From Actinoplanes sp. N902-109 (lineage in GTDB: Bacteria; Actinomycetota; Actinomycetes; Mycobacteriales; Micromonosporaceae): 64,000 bases of DNA. The stretch covers positions 6,573,501 to 6,637,500 of the forward strand of contig NC_021191.1 in assembly GCF_000389965.1 (NCBI RefSeq), read 5' to 3'. The position numbers were made by a program, and so were the translations under genes. Positions 49,565-58,752 of this stretch are shown here, in pieces. Within the stretch, counting starts at the first letter, position 1. Each line of letters starts with the position of its first letter. Under the pieces are notes generated by a model. That model did no database searches. It was given only the letters and a program-made list of their open reading frames with translations, and was not told the DNA's origin.

Positions 49565-50671
49565 ATGACCAGCACCTTCACGACCGGCGACACCTCGCCC
49601 GCAGTCGTCGCCCGGCTGTCGCGCCTCGACCGGTTCCTGCCCGTGTGGATCGGCCTGGCCATGGCCGCCGGCCTGCTGCTCGGCCGGCTCATCCCCGGGC
49701 TCGACACCGCCCTGCAGGCAGTGCAGATCGGCGGGATCTCGCTGCCGATCGCCCTCGGCCTGCTGATCATGATGTATCCGGTACTGGCCAAGGTCCGCTA
49801 CGACCGCCTGGACACCGTCACCGGCGACCGGCGGCTGCTGATCTCGTCGCTGGTCATCAACTGGCTGATCGGCCCGGCCGCCATGTTCGCCCTGGCCTGG
49901 ATCTTTTTGGCCGGCCACGCCGAGTACCGCACCGGGCTGATCATCGTCGGGCTGGCCCGCTGCATCGCCATGGTCGTCATCTGGAACGACCTGGCCTGCG
50001 GCGACCGCGAAGCCGCGGCCGTCCTGGTCGCCCTGAACTCCGTCTTCCAGGTCGTCGCGTTCGGCGCGCTCGGCTGGTTCTACCTGTCGGTGCTGCCCGG
50101 CTGGCTGCACCTGTCCGGCGCCGAGCTGCAGGTGTCGGGCTGGGACATCGCCCGCAACGTGCTGATCTTCCTCGGCATCCCGCTGCTCGCCGGGTTCCTG
50201 ACCCGCCGCGCCGGCGAGAAGGCCCGGGGCCGCGCCTGGTACGAGCAGCGGTTCCTGCCGAAGATCGGCCCGATCGCCCTGTACGGGCTGCTGTTCACCA
50301 TCGTGATCCTGTTCGCCCTGCAGGGCGACGCCATCACGAACAAACCGTGGGACGTGATGCTGATCGCCGTACCGCTGCTGGTCTACTTCGCGCTCCTGTG
50401 GAGCGGCTCCTACGCCCTGGGCAAGGCCATCGGCCTGGGTTACGAGCGCACCACCACCCTGGCGTTCACCGCCGCGGGCAACAACTTCGAGCTCGCCATC
50501 GCCGTGGCGATCGGCACGTTCGGCGTCACCAGCGGCCAGGCCCTGGCCGGCGTCGTCGGCCCGCTCATCGAGGTGCCGGTGCTGGTCGCCCTGGTCTACG
50601 TCAGCCTCGCGCTGCGGCGCCGCTTGTTCGGCCACTCCCCCACGGTCGCCCCGGCCTCGACGCGGACCTGA
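49565..50671 (+). CDS. arsB: ACR3-family arsenite efflux permease
   Basis: Membrane exporter of arsenite, 368 residues with about ten hydrophobic helices. The ACR3 signature is clear: LGLLIMMYPVLAKV, then LARCIAMVVIWNDLACGD with the essential cysteine in transmembrane segment 4, and FTAAGNNFELAIAVAIGTFG near the C-terminus. It is cotranscribed with the double-domain ArsR gene, 3 nt apart. No arsenate reductase gene is adjacent. Confidence 0.94.
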   Translation: MTSTFTTGDTSPAVVARLSRLDRFLPVWIGLAMAAGLLLGRLIPGLDTALQAVQIGGISLPIALGLLIMMYPVLAKVRYDRLDTVTGDRRLLISSLVINWLIGPAAMFALAWIFLAGHAEYRTGLIIVGLARCIAMVVIWNDLACGDREAAAVLVALNSVFQVVAFGALGWFYLSVLPGWLHLSGAELQVSGWDIARNVLIFLGIPLLAGFLTRRAGEKARGRAWYEQRFLPKIGPIALYGLLFTIVILFALQGDAITNKPWDVMLIAVPLLVYFALLWSGSYALGKAIGLGYERTTTLAFTAAGNNFELAIAVAIGTFGVTSGQALAGVVGPLIEVPVLVALVYVSLALRRRLFGHSPTVAPASTRT

Positions 50672-50786
50672 GCGACCTCGCGTACCCGGACCGCGCCTCG
50701 CCACGGCCCGTACCACGGCGCCGCGAGGGCACGGCACTGCTCAGCCAGGTCCGCCAGGTGCCGAAGAGGTGGGTGTGGGAGCACCG

Positions 50787-52421
50787 GTGGACGCCGTGTC
50801 CGTGCCGGAGGCGAACGTCCGCATCGGGCGTGCGCCGTTTCTGGTTGCCGCGCTCATCCCGCCGGTGGTCGTCCTGGTGCTGGCGCTCGGCAACCGCACG
50901 CTCGACTCGATGCCCGGGTTCCAGCCGAGCTTCCTGGCCATCGTATGGGTGCTGGACCTGCTGACCGCGTTCCTGCTGTTCATCCAGTACTCGGCGGGCA
51001 GCTCACCCCGTCTGCTGCCGCTCGCCTGCGCGTACCTGTGGTCGTCGGCCGTCATCGTCGTGCACTCGCTGGTGTTTCCCGGGCTATTCGCACCGACCGG
51101 CCTGCTGCACGCGACACCCAGCGCCGCACCGTGGCTCTGGGCTGCCTGGCACACCGGCTTCCCGCTGATCATCGGGCTGTCCCTCGCGCCGTGGCCACGC
51201 CGGCTGGCACACCAGGACCAGGACCGCGAGCCGGCGGCGAACGACCACCGGCGGCGGCTGACCGCCATCGGGCTGTCCTGCACAGTGGTGATCGCGGCTG
51301 CCGCTGCCGTCAGCGCGCTGGTCACGGCCGGCCACTCGCACCTGCCGGTGATCATCGACAACGGCGACTACTCCGTCCTCACCCGGCGGTTCGGCGGCTG
51401 GATCATCGGCGCGAACGTGTTGGTACTGGGCATCGGGACGATACGGTTCCTGCGTGCCGGGGCACGGGGGCTGGAGGCCTGGGTCTTCGTGGCCGTCGTC
51501 GCCTCCTGCGGCGACGTGGTGCTCACCCTGCTCGCCCGTGAACGCTTCACCATCGGCTGGTACAGCGCCCGGGTGCTGGCCCTGCTGGCCGCCCTGGTCG
51601 TCCTGACCGCGCTGATCCGGGAGATCACCCTGCTGTACCGGCGGGTCCGCAACTCCGCGAACCAACTGGTTCAGCACAACGCCGAGCTGCGCCGGGCCAA
51701 CGCCCTGCGCGACCACCTCGTCGCCGTCGTGTCCCACGAACTACGGACGCCGCTGACCGCGATGACCGGGATCGGGGAGATCCTCATCGAATGCCGCGAC
51801 GAGCTGTCCGAGGCCGAGCGCGACCGCCTGCTCGTACGGTCGATGGCGCTGACCAAACGCCTGAGCATGCTCACCGAGGACCTGCTGGCCGTGTCCACCA
51901 TCGGCAACGGCGAGCTGCACGTGTCACCCATGCCACTGACCGTCGACGAGGCCCTGCACGAATGCGCCGCCACCTTCCCCACCCTGGACGTGCAGGTCGA
52001 CTGCCCACCGGGGCTGCGGATCAACGCCGACCCGATGCGGTTGCAACAGATGCTCACCAACTACGTGCGCAACTCGATCAAATACGGCGCCCCGCCGATC
52101 CTGCTCTCCGCGGCACCGGCCGGCAACGAGGTCGAACTGCGGGTCCGTGACCACGGAACCGGGGTGCCACCCGACTTCGTCCCGCATCTGTTCGACCGCT
52201 TCGCCCGCGCCGAGCAGGCCAGAACCGGCGTGTTCTCCGGATCCGGTCTGGGCCTGTCGATCGTCGCCATGCTGGCCACAGAGCACGGCGGCGGATTCGG
52301 CTACGACGGCGGTCCGGATGGTGCCAGCTTCTTCATCAGGCTGCCCACCCCGCCCGGCGACCTGCCGGGCGCCCACACCGACACGGCCCCGTCCCCTACC
52401 ACTTCCGTGAGGACGTCCTGA
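50787..52421 (+). CDS. Membrane histidine kinase with MASE4-type sensor
   Basis: Hybrid-free sensor kinase of about 544 residues. The first ~270 residues contain eight hydrophobic helices; SFLAIVWVLDLLTAFLLFIQ and PWLWAAWHTGFPLIIGLSLA resemble MASE4. Then a short coiled coil, the H-box VSHELRTPLTAM, an N-box NYVRNSIKYG, and G-boxes GSGLGLSIV in the ATPase domain. GTG 50787 has GGGAG 5 nt upstream; GTG 50769 is an alternative. It overlaps the following receiver gene by one base, so the two form a pair. Confidence 0.88.
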   Translation: MDAVSVPEANVRIGRAPFLVAALIPPVVVLVLALGNRTLDSMPGFQPSFLAIVWVLDLLTAFLLFIQYSAGSSPRLLPLACAYLWSSAVIVVHSLVFPGLFAPTGLLHATPSAAPWLWAAWHTGFPLIIGLSLAPWPRRLAHQDQDREPAANDHRRRLTAIGLSCTVVIAAAAAVSALVTAGHSHLPVIIDNGDYSVLTRRFGGWIIGANVLVLGIGTIRFLRAGARGLEAWVFVAVVASCGDVVLTLLARERFTIGWYSARVLALLAALVVLTALIREITLLYRRVRNSANQLVQHNAELRRANALRDHLVAVVSHELRTPLTAMTGIGEILIECRDELSEAERDRLLVRSMALTKRLSMLTEDLLAVSTIGNGELHVSPMPLTVDEALHECAATFPTLDVQVDCPPGLRINADPMRLQQMLTNYVRNSIKYGAPPILLSAAPAGNEVELRVRDHGTGVPPDFVPHLFDRFARAEQARTGVFSGSGLGLSIVAMLATEHGGGFGYDGGPDGASFFIRLPTPPGDLPGAHTDTAPSPTTSVRTS

Positions 52422-52795
52422 TGGCCACGATCCTGATCGTCGACGACGACCCCGATCTCCGCGACACGACCTCTCTGCGACTGGAGCTGGCCGGCCACGC
52501 CACGGTCACCGTCAGCAATGCCGCCGATGCCCATCACGCCGCCGGGCAGCAGCACTTCGACGTCGCTGTCCTGGACATCCAGATGCCGGGCACCGACGGC
52601 CTGCAGCTACTGCGGGGACTGCGAGAAAACGAACCAACCCGAACCCTGCCGGTGATCTTCTACACCGCGCACGCCACGAGCGCCACGGCGGCCGAGGCCA
52701 TCCGGCTCTCCGACGCGTTCCTGACCAAGGGACAGCCGCTGAGCCGTCTGCTCTCCACGATCAACTCCTTGCTCGCCCCACGAACGGACCAGTGA
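52421..52795 (+). CDS. Single-domain response regulator (CheY-like receiver)
   Basis: A 124-residue receiver with the acidic pocket DDD (8-10), phosphoacceptor Asp52 (AVLDIQMPG) and the conserved Lys (FLTKG, near 104). It has no output domain. The ATG overlaps the kinase stop (TGATG). It probably relays phosphate to another protein or acts by protein-protein contact. Confidence 0.9.
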   Translation: MATILIVDDDPDLRDTTSLRLELAGHATVTVSNAADAHHAAGQQHFDVAVLDIQMPGTDGLQLLRGLRENEPTRTLPVIFYTAHATSATAAEAIRLSDAFLTKGQPLSRLLSTINSLLAPRTDQ

Positions 52796-52870
52796 CAGAC
52801 TCACCTTGTCCGGCAGAGCTGGCTGCAGCAGCTGAGCTCCTGTCTCGTCAAACCACGTTATCGATCGACA

Positions 52871-53767
52871 TCATCGGCGCCCGGGATCGGTGCTCTGCTC
52901 GAGGGCCGTCCACCACTCCTCCAGCTCATCGACCCGGCCCTGAAGTGCGGCGTTCGCCGCCCGGGCCGTCGCCAGCTCCTCGGTCAGCGCACCGATCGGC
53001 CCGGAGGCGGTCAGGGCGTCGAGCCAGCCCGCGACCAGCCGATCCTCAGCGGCGACCCGGCGCAGCGCGGAGGCGACCACCTCCGGCGACAACTCAGCCA
53101 CGAACTCCCTCGGGAGCGTGAGCAGTCGAGCGATCTCCCCGATGCTCCGCGCGGCACTCATCTGACGCCGAAGGCGCTCGGCAGACGGCACCGCCGGCTC
53201 AGCCGGTGTCACAGCCGCCGCGATCGGCTTGGCGGAGGAAGGAGCAGCCTTCGACGCAGGCGCAGGCGCAGGTGCGGGCACAGGTGCCGGCTCCGGTTCA
53301 GGCTCGGCCTCTGACGGGAGTTCGGGAAGCTCGTCCCCCACCCAGGCGTAGGCCAGAGTGTCACCCTTCTGCCGTCGGACGACATTCGGCCACTTGGGCA
53401 GCACCGCCAGCGCACGAGGCCCGTACCGGGCCCAGGTCTCGTTCCGCAGACCAAGCTCAGCCAGACGCTCCCGGATCTCCCGCACCTTCAGCGGGACCGA
53501 CGACTCGGCCAGCAGGTGAAGAATGACGGCGAGGGGCTCTTGAGCGAAGACCGCGTGGAACAGCCGGGAGTCGGACAAGGCCAAGAAGCGGAGCGACCCC
53601 CTCGTCGCGACATGAACGCCGGCGCTCCGTGGAACAAGCTCCTCCTCATCGGTGTCATCCCACTTGACCTGGTAGTTTTCCCCGTCATCCGCCAGGATCG
53701 ACCCGGTTCGGGTACGGCGCACGCCAAACGAATCGGACACCCGGACAAGACCCTGATCTGCGCTCAC
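52871..53767 (-). CDS. Hypothetical protein with Pro/Ala-rich linker
   Basis: I do not recognise a named family. From GTG 53767 it has 298 residues. About 1-50: a small beta-rich domain (SVRRTR-like strand, then YQVKWDDTDEEELVPRS) reminiscent of chromo/SH3-type folds. About 55-140: helical, possibly winged-helix, with REIRERLAELGL. About 150-180: Glu/Pro then Ala/Pro repeats. The C-terminal 110 residues are helical and end in a likely coiled coil (ELATARAANAALQGRVDELEEWW). The frame is open up to 54001, but that extension is not convincingly coded. It neighbours a JetD-like relic, so it may be part of a decayed defence locus. Confidence 0.6.
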   Translation of the reverse strand: MSADQGLVRVSDSFGVRRTRTGSILADDGENYQVKWDDTDEEELVPRSAGVHVATRGSLRFLALSDSRLFHAVFAQEPLAVILHLLAESSVPLKVREIRERLAELGLRNETWARYGPRALAVLPKWPNVVRRQKGDTLAYAWVGDELPELPSEAEPEPEPAPVPAPAPAPASKAAPSSAKPIAAAVTPAEPAVPSAERLRRQMSAARSIGEIARLLTLPREFVAELSPEVVASALRRVAAEDRLVAGWLDALTASGPIGALTEELATARAANAALQGRVDELEEWWTALEQSTDPGRR

Positions 53768-53997
53768 GAATGCGACTGTAATCCTTGTCGCCGCGCCCGG
53801 GGCACCGGCCGCAGTCAGCCCGTCCCGGCCAGCCTCACCGGCCGTGCGCGCCCAACGCAAGCCCGGCGGAACAACTCCGATAGAAAGACGGGCACACACC
53901 GCTCCGCCACAACACGCCTGTTGGTGCGGTTCCGGACGCAAGTACAAGAAGTGCTGCGGCCGGCCCCGGTAGCAAGACGGATTATTGGTAATCGAGG

Positions 53998-54273
53998 TCA
54001 CCGAGGAGATCGCAGAACGGCCAGACCGTGCGCCGACATGGCTGCAGCCAAGCCCGGATCCCCGGGTGTCGGCGCGGCCCGGCCTGTCAGCGCGATGGCG
54101 TGGTCGGCGTCGAGCGCGGAAACAGCGGTGATGTAGTCCTCGGCGGACATCCGCCAGGCGGCGGCACCTTGTTTCATGACACGTCCTGCGATCGACACGC
54201 CGGGCCAGTCGAAGTCACCGTGGTAGCGGACGGGATCGCCCGCCTCGATCAGGCGACCCAGCAACCGCGTGCC
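53998..54273 (-). pseudogene. Relic of a JetD-like (TIGR02679/DUF2399) protein
   Basis: About 91 codons encode the C-terminal Toprim-like segment: GTRLLGRLIEAGDP, then YHGDFDWPGVSIAGRVM and WRMSAEDYITAV. The YHGDFDWPG motif is characteristic of DUF2399, the nuclease subunit of Wadjet-type anti-plasmid systems. Full proteins exceed 350 residues; the upstream frame turns into low-complexity sequence and the end seems cut short. No JetA/B/C partners are nearby. Confidence 0.65.
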
Positions 54274-54615
54274 GACGCGAGAGGCGATCGCGCGGCGCGG
54301 GCCCCGGAACTGTTGATCTCTCGTCGGAGGGAAGGCCCCGTTCCGGTGGACCGGCCTGGACCCGGAGATCGCGGCCGTCCGGCAGCTCGTCGCCGAGTAC
54401 GAGACCCACCTGCTCGCCGCCGAGGGCAGCTCGCGGCCTTGCCGCGAGGACCGGGCCGGAACGCTGGCCCGGGGACGGGTCGCATCCGGCACCGGCGGGC
54501 CATGCTCCACTCGCGGACGCCCGGCTGCGCATGGTGGCCTGGTCCGGCAATGCGATTGTCTCGGCAATGTCAGTGTTCACGATGCAGGCTGCCGGGCGTT
54601 CCTATAGTCCATGCC
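54274..54615. other. Non-coding or decayed stretch upstream of a two-component operon
   Basis: No intact gene. On the plus strand around 54338-54430 one frame reads like a protein fragment (RWTGLDPEIAAVRQLVAEYE), suggesting another gene remnant that I cannot name. The last part must contain the promoter of the response regulator gene, but I see no clear hexamers. Confidence 0.45.
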
Positions 54616-55299
54616 ATGAACGCGCACGTGGTGGTCGCCGAGGACGACGTCCGGCAGGCCGAGGTGGTCCGGCGTTACCTGCGAGCGGCCGGTTACCGGG
54701 CGTCGGTCGTGCACGACGGCCGGAGCGCTGTCGAGCTGGTTCTCCGGTCCCGGCCGGAGCTGCTGGTGCTCGATCTGATGATGCCGGGGCCGGACGGGCT
54801 CGAGGTCTGCCGGGCGTTGCGTCGGGAGAGCAACGTACCGGTGCTGATGCTGACCGCCCGGCGCGACGAGGACGACCTGATCCTCGGGCTCGAGGCCGGC
54901 GCGGACGACTACCTGATGAAGCCGTACAACCCGCGTGAGCTGATGGCGCGGATCCGGACGATGCTGCGCCGCAACGAGTGGGCGCCGGACGGCCCGCTGC
55001 GGGTGGGAGAGGTCGCGGTCGACGTACCCGGCCATCATGTGACCGTCGGTGGGCGCCGGGTCGACTGCACACCCGGCGAGTTCGAGATCCTGGCCGCGAT
55101 GGCCGCCGCCCCGGACCGGGTGTTCACCCGGGCGCAGCTGCTGGAGAAGACCCGGGGGTTCGAGGTCTCGGCGACCGACCGGACCGTCGACATGCATGTG
55201 GTGAAGCTGCGTCGCAAGATCGAGCCGGATCCGCGGCGGCCGTCGTACCTGCTGACCGTGTACGGCGTCGGCTACAAGCTCACGGACGGGTCACTGTGA
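54616..55299 (+). CDS. OmpR/PhoB-family response regulator
   Basis: A 227-residue two-domain regulator. Receiver: acidic pair at 10-11, phosphoacceptor Asp53 (LLVLDLMMPG), Lys near 104 (LMKPYNPREL). Output: winged helix ending in RTVDMHVVKLRRKIEPDP and YLLTVYGVGYKL. ATG 54616 gives the family N-terminus. The kinase start overlaps its stop (GTGA). Confidence 0.93.
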   Translation: MNAHVVVAEDDVRQAEVVRRYLRAAGYRASVVHDGRSAVELVLRSRPELLVLDLMMPGPDGLEVCRALRRESNVPVLMLTARRDEDDLILGLEAGADDYLMKPYNPRELMARIRTMLRRNEWAPDGPLRVGEVAVDVPGHHVTVGGRRVDCTPGEFEILAAMAAAPDRVFTRAQLLEKTRGFEVSATDRTVDMHVVKLRRKIEPDPRRPSYLLTVYGVGYKLTDGSL

Positions 55300-57050
55300 G
55301 GTTCCGGAGCCTGGCAGGGCGCCTGCTGGCCATGTCGTTGCTGGTGATGCTCTGCGCGGTGCTGGCCACCACCTGGCTGGTGGTGAACAGCACTAAGGCC
55401 CAGCTACGCCAGGAGCTGGGCCAGGGCATCGGGAACGACGCGCAGATCTACGAGGCTTTGCTCGGATACGCCGCTGTGCACCCGACGTGGTCGGATGTGG
55501 AGTCGGCGCTTGTCGAGATGCCCGGGTACAACGGCCGGAAGATCACGCTCACCGCTGAGGACGGCACCATCCTGGCCAGTTCCGACGGGCCGCGGCCCGA
55601 CCTCCCGGCCCGGCGGTCGGCAGCGGTCGACCCTCTCTTCGTCGAAGGGTTCCTCGCCCCCCGGGAGGATGCGGACGTCGAGGTCATCGACAAGCGGGCG
55701 CTCGGTCCGTACCGTCTGACCGCCGCCGAGCACCGCATGCTGTCCAGCCGGTTCGCCCGCGCCGAGGAGTGCATGACCGAGCAGGGCATCGACACCTCGG
55801 TCGACTACTCCACGGCGGGCCGGCCGACGTTGACACCGCTGTCCACGAGCGCTGACCTGGTCTCCGCGCAACTGGCCGACTGCCTTCGCAAGTCCGGCGC
55901 CGACATGGTCACCGACACCGAACGTGCGGCCCTGGCCCAGCTGACCGCCCTCACCAACGCGTGCCTGGTGGGACCCACCGCCGAGCCCGTGGTTACCGTG
56001 CTGCCGGGCTTCACCTGGAAGCCGATCCGCCCGGGCCTCAACGTCCCCGGTCACCCCCCGAGCTGCATCAGTCAGTCCCGCCGGAAACAACTCGCCCCGT
56101 ACGTGGCCCCGCCGGCCTACCTCTACATCTCCAGCCCAGGCCGGGGAGCCGGTACGGTGTTCGACTTCTCCCGGGCCGTGACCGCGCGGGTCGCGCCGGT
56201 GGCCGTGCTGGTCCTGGCCGTCGCGTTCGCTGTCACTCTGCTGGTCGGCCGGCGCATCTCCCGGCCGCTGCGCGCGCTCACCCAGGCCGTCGAGAGCGGT
56301 GCGGGCGACCTTCCGGTCCGGGGCCGCGACGAGATCGGCCGGCTCACGGCCGCTTTCAACGACCTGTCCGAGCGCCGGGAGGCCGTCGAACGGCAACGAC
56401 GCGCGATGGTCAGCGACATCGCCCACGAGCTCGGTTCCCCGCTGACCAACATCCGCGCCTGGCTCCAGGCCGCCCGGGACGGCGTGGCCGAACCCGACCC
56501 GGAGCTGCTGGATCTGCTCGCCGACGAGGCCGAGCTGCTCCAGCACATCATCAACGATCTCAGCGACCTGGCCGCCGCCGACGCCGGTCGGCTCCGCCTA
56601 CGGCCCGAGCCGGTCTACCTCAACGAGCTGCTCGGTCAGGTCGCCGCGGCGCACGCCGGCAGCGCCGACGGCGTCACCATCGAGGTCGAGGCGGCGGACG
56701 ACCCGGAAGTCATGCTCGACCCGAGCCGGATCCGGCAGGCAGTCGGCAACCTGCTCTCCAACGCTGTCCGGTACTCACCGCCCGGTACCACTGTGACCGT
56801 CCGCTCCCGGCTCGACCGCGACGACCTGGTGATCGAGGTCGCCGACACCGGCCCCGGCATCGCCGAGCACGACCTGCCGTACGTCTTCGACCGTTTCTGG
56901 CGCGCCGACAAGTCGCGCAACCGGAGCACCGGCGGCAGCGGCCTGGGCCTGGCCATCGTCCGCAAACTCGCCGAGGCCCACGGCGGCACCGTCACCGCGA
57001 CCAGCCGGCTCGGTCAGGGCAGCACCTTCACCCTGCGCCTGCCCACCTGA
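55296..57050 (+). CDS. Sensor histidine kinase with large extracytoplasmic domain
   Basis: A 584-residue kinase. First transmembrane helix about 10-30, an extracytoplasmic domain of about 260 residues, second helix near 295-315 (VAVLVLAVAFAVTLLVG), HAMP (ISRPLRALTQAV), then the H-box IAHELGSPLTN near residue 377, the N-box NLLSNAVRYS and GGSGLGLAIV. The H-box has HELGSPL instead of the common HELRTPL. GTG 55296 is chosen for the 4-nt overlap with the regulator. It partners the OmpR-type regulator upstream. The signal is unknown; four Cys in the outer domain could form disulphides. Confidence 0.9.
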   Translation: MRFRSLAGRLLAMSLLVMLCAVLATTWLVVNSTKAQLRQELGQGIGNDAQIYEALLGYAAVHPTWSDVESALVEMPGYNGRKITLTAEDGTILASSDGPRPDLPARRSAAVDPLFVEGFLAPREDADVEVIDKRALGPYRLTAAEHRMLSSRFARAEECMTEQGIDTSVDYSTAGRPTLTPLSTSADLVSAQLADCLRKSGADMVTDTERAALAQLTALTNACLVGPTAEPVVTVLPGFTWKPIRPGLNVPGHPPSCISQSRRKQLAPYVAPPAYLYISSPGRGAGTVFDFSRAVTARVAPVAVLVLAVAFAVTLLVGRRISRPLRALTQAVESGAGDLPVRGRDEIGRLTAAFNDLSERREAVERQRRAMVSDIAHELGSPLTNIRAWLQAARDGVAEPDPELLDLLADEAELLQHIINDLSDLAAADAGRLRLRPEPVYLNELLGQVAAAHAGSADGVTIEVEAADDPEVMLDPSRIRQAVGNLLSNAVRYSPPGTTVTVRSRLDRDDLVIEVADTGPGIAEHDLPYVFDRFWRADKSRNRSTGGSGLGLAIVRKLAEAHGGTVTATSRLGQGSTFTLRLPT

Positions 57051-57122
57051 CATCCCTCCATCCCCCACCGTGAGCGGCTGTGCCACTCATGGCGATGACC
57101 CCTGCCTAGGAGGCGGCCGACC

Positions 57123-58235
57123 ATGGCTGCGAAGACGAACCGCCTGTTGGCCCTGGACGGCCTGCGACTGCTGTGCGCTCTGGCCGTAGCCTTTCACCAC
57201 CTCGGCATGGCGTGGTCGGTCGACGGCGTCCGGCCGACCACCGCGTACCTGCCGCAAGAAGTGAACTCGACGTTGATCTACGGCTTCCTCGGCGTCGAGA
57301 CGTTCTTCATGATCAGCGGCTTCGTCATCTGCATGAGCGGCTGGGACCGGACCCCGCGCGAGTTCCTGGCCTCCCGCATCGCCCGGCTCTACCCCGCCTT
57401 CTGGGCCTGCGTCCTGATCACCACGGCAGTCATGACCTTCCTGCCGCTCACCGACGGCATCCCCTTGCCGCACGGACTGACCGGTACCGACATCGCCGTC
57501 AACCTCACCATGCTGGCCGAACCGCTCAAGGTGCCATACGTCGACACTGTCTATTGGACCCTCTGGTACGAACTACGGTTCTACGCCCTGTTCACCATCC
57601 TGGTCCTGATCGGTCCCACCCGCCGCCGGGTCATCGCCATCGGCACCGGCTGGCTGATCCTCTCCGTTCTCGTCCCGGCCGGGACACCGCTCGCCGAGCT
57701 GGTCATGCCCCCGTTCGCCCCTTATTTCGTCGCGGGCATCACGATGTACCTCATCCGCCGCCACGGCCCCGCCCTGCCGTTGTGGGCCCTGCTGGCCGCA
57801 ACCTGGGTGCTCAGCCTTTTCCGCGTGCGCGAGCGCGTGCTCTTCGCCAACCCCGGCTTCCCGGTACCGGTCTGGCCCGCGTGGCTGATCATCACCCTCG
57901 CGTACGTCGTGCTGCTGGCCATCGCCCTGGGCGTCACCGACCACTGGCGCCGGCGCTGGCTGGCCGCGGCCGGCGCGATCTCCTACCCCCTGTATCTGCT
58001 GCATCCCCGCATCGGGTACACCATGATCCGGTACGCCTACGACCGCACCGGCGTACCGGTGCCCGTCCTCATCATCGCCGCGGTAGCAATCCTGATCGTG
58101 GCCGCCTGGCTGGTCCACCACCTGATCGAGCGGCCGGCCGCCCCCGCCCTGCGCCGCTGGATCGCCACCGGCTCCATCCGCCCGGGCCAACCGCCACGAT
58201 CAGACGATCGGGGACCACGGCAGCACGTCGTGTAG
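57123..58235 (+). CDS. Acyltransferase-3 family integral membrane protein (OafA/YrhL type)
   Basis: A 370-residue protein with about ten transmembrane helices. It begins with NRLLALDGLRLLCALAVAFHHLG, the standard opening of the family including the catalytic-type His, followed by GVETFFMISGFVI and FLASRIARLYPAFW. AGGAGG lies 8 nt before the ATG. Such enzymes O-acylate sugars or lipids at the cell surface. It follows the kinase gene by 72 nt but has no evident functional link. Confidence 0.88.
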   Translation: MAAKTNRLLALDGLRLLCALAVAFHHLGMAWSVDGVRPTTAYLPQEVNSTLIYGFLGVETFFMISGFVICMSGWDRTPREFLASRIARLYPAFWACVLITTAVMTFLPLTDGIPLPHGLTGTDIAVNLTMLAEPLKVPYVDTVYWTLWYELRFYALFTILVLIGPTRRRVIAIGTGWLILSVLVPAGTPLAELVMPPFAPYFVAGITMYLIRRHGPALPLWALLAATWVLSLFRVRERVLFANPGFPVPVWPAWLIITLAYVVLLAIALGVTDHWRRRWLAAAGAISYPLYLLHPRIGYTMIRYAYDRTGVPVPVLIIAAVAILIVAAWLVHHLIERPAAPALRRWIATGSIRPGQPPRSDDRGPRQHVV

Positions 58236-58388
58236 GCGAAAGCCGGCACCTGTGGCGCTGGAACACCTCGCCGGCGCCGGCCGCGGAGCCTTTACCCGTC
58301 GAGGCTCCCGGGCCGGGGCCATCCAGACCGGCGGGTCCCCCCGCGTCCACGAACGGCTCGGCGGACCCCTGCGCCGTCCGCGGGCCGA

Positions 58389-58749
58389 TCACCGGCCGAG
58401 CTTGCGGAGCCGTTCGAGCAGCGGACCAGCCGCCTCGTCGAGGAAACGCTGCTGCAGGGCGTCGCCGACCTGAACCAGAGCCACGTCGGTGAATCCCGCC
58501 TCCAGGTACGGCTTGACGCTTTCGGCCAGCTCGTCGAGATCAGGGCCGCAGGCGATCGAGCCGGCGACGTCGTCCTTGCGCACGAACTGGCCGGCCGCCT
58601 GGAACCCGGCCGGGGTGGGCAGGTCGGCATTGACGCCCCAGCCACCGCCGAATCAACGGAACCGCTCGTGGGCCAGGTCGATGGCCTGCTGCTTGTCCGG
58701 CGCCCAGCAGATCGGGCTCTGACCGATCGACCGCGACGCGGCGGCGCCC
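58389..58749 (-). pseudogene. Broken LLM-class F420-dependent oxidoreductase
   Basis: Only the C-terminal ~120 codons remain: GQSPICWAPDKQQAIDLAHERFR, then GGGWGVNADLPTPAGFQAAGQF and YLEAGFTDVALVQVGD. This resembles the TIGR03557-type F420-dependent family. An in-frame TGA at 58653-58655 stands where a Trp codon would be expected. The 5' two thirds are missing; the homology ends at the IS boundary near 58750. Confidence 0.78.
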
Positions 58750-58752
58750 TAA

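Noticed and set aside
52792..53121. Plus-strand frame continuing from the single-domain response regulator
   Set aside because: It overlaps the minus-strand hypothetical gene, has a Pro/Arg-rich translation and no family features.
54338..54440. Plus-strand fragment that reads like part of a protein
   Set aside because: About 35 residues look coded but I cannot name a family and there is no start or stop context; mentioned only as a possible remnant.
58740..58752. Integrase reading frame appearing to continue left of the two IS elements (Pro codon CCT before CTAA)
   Set aside because: Only a few codons fit, and the same bases belong to the oxidoreductase pseudogene; too short to support.
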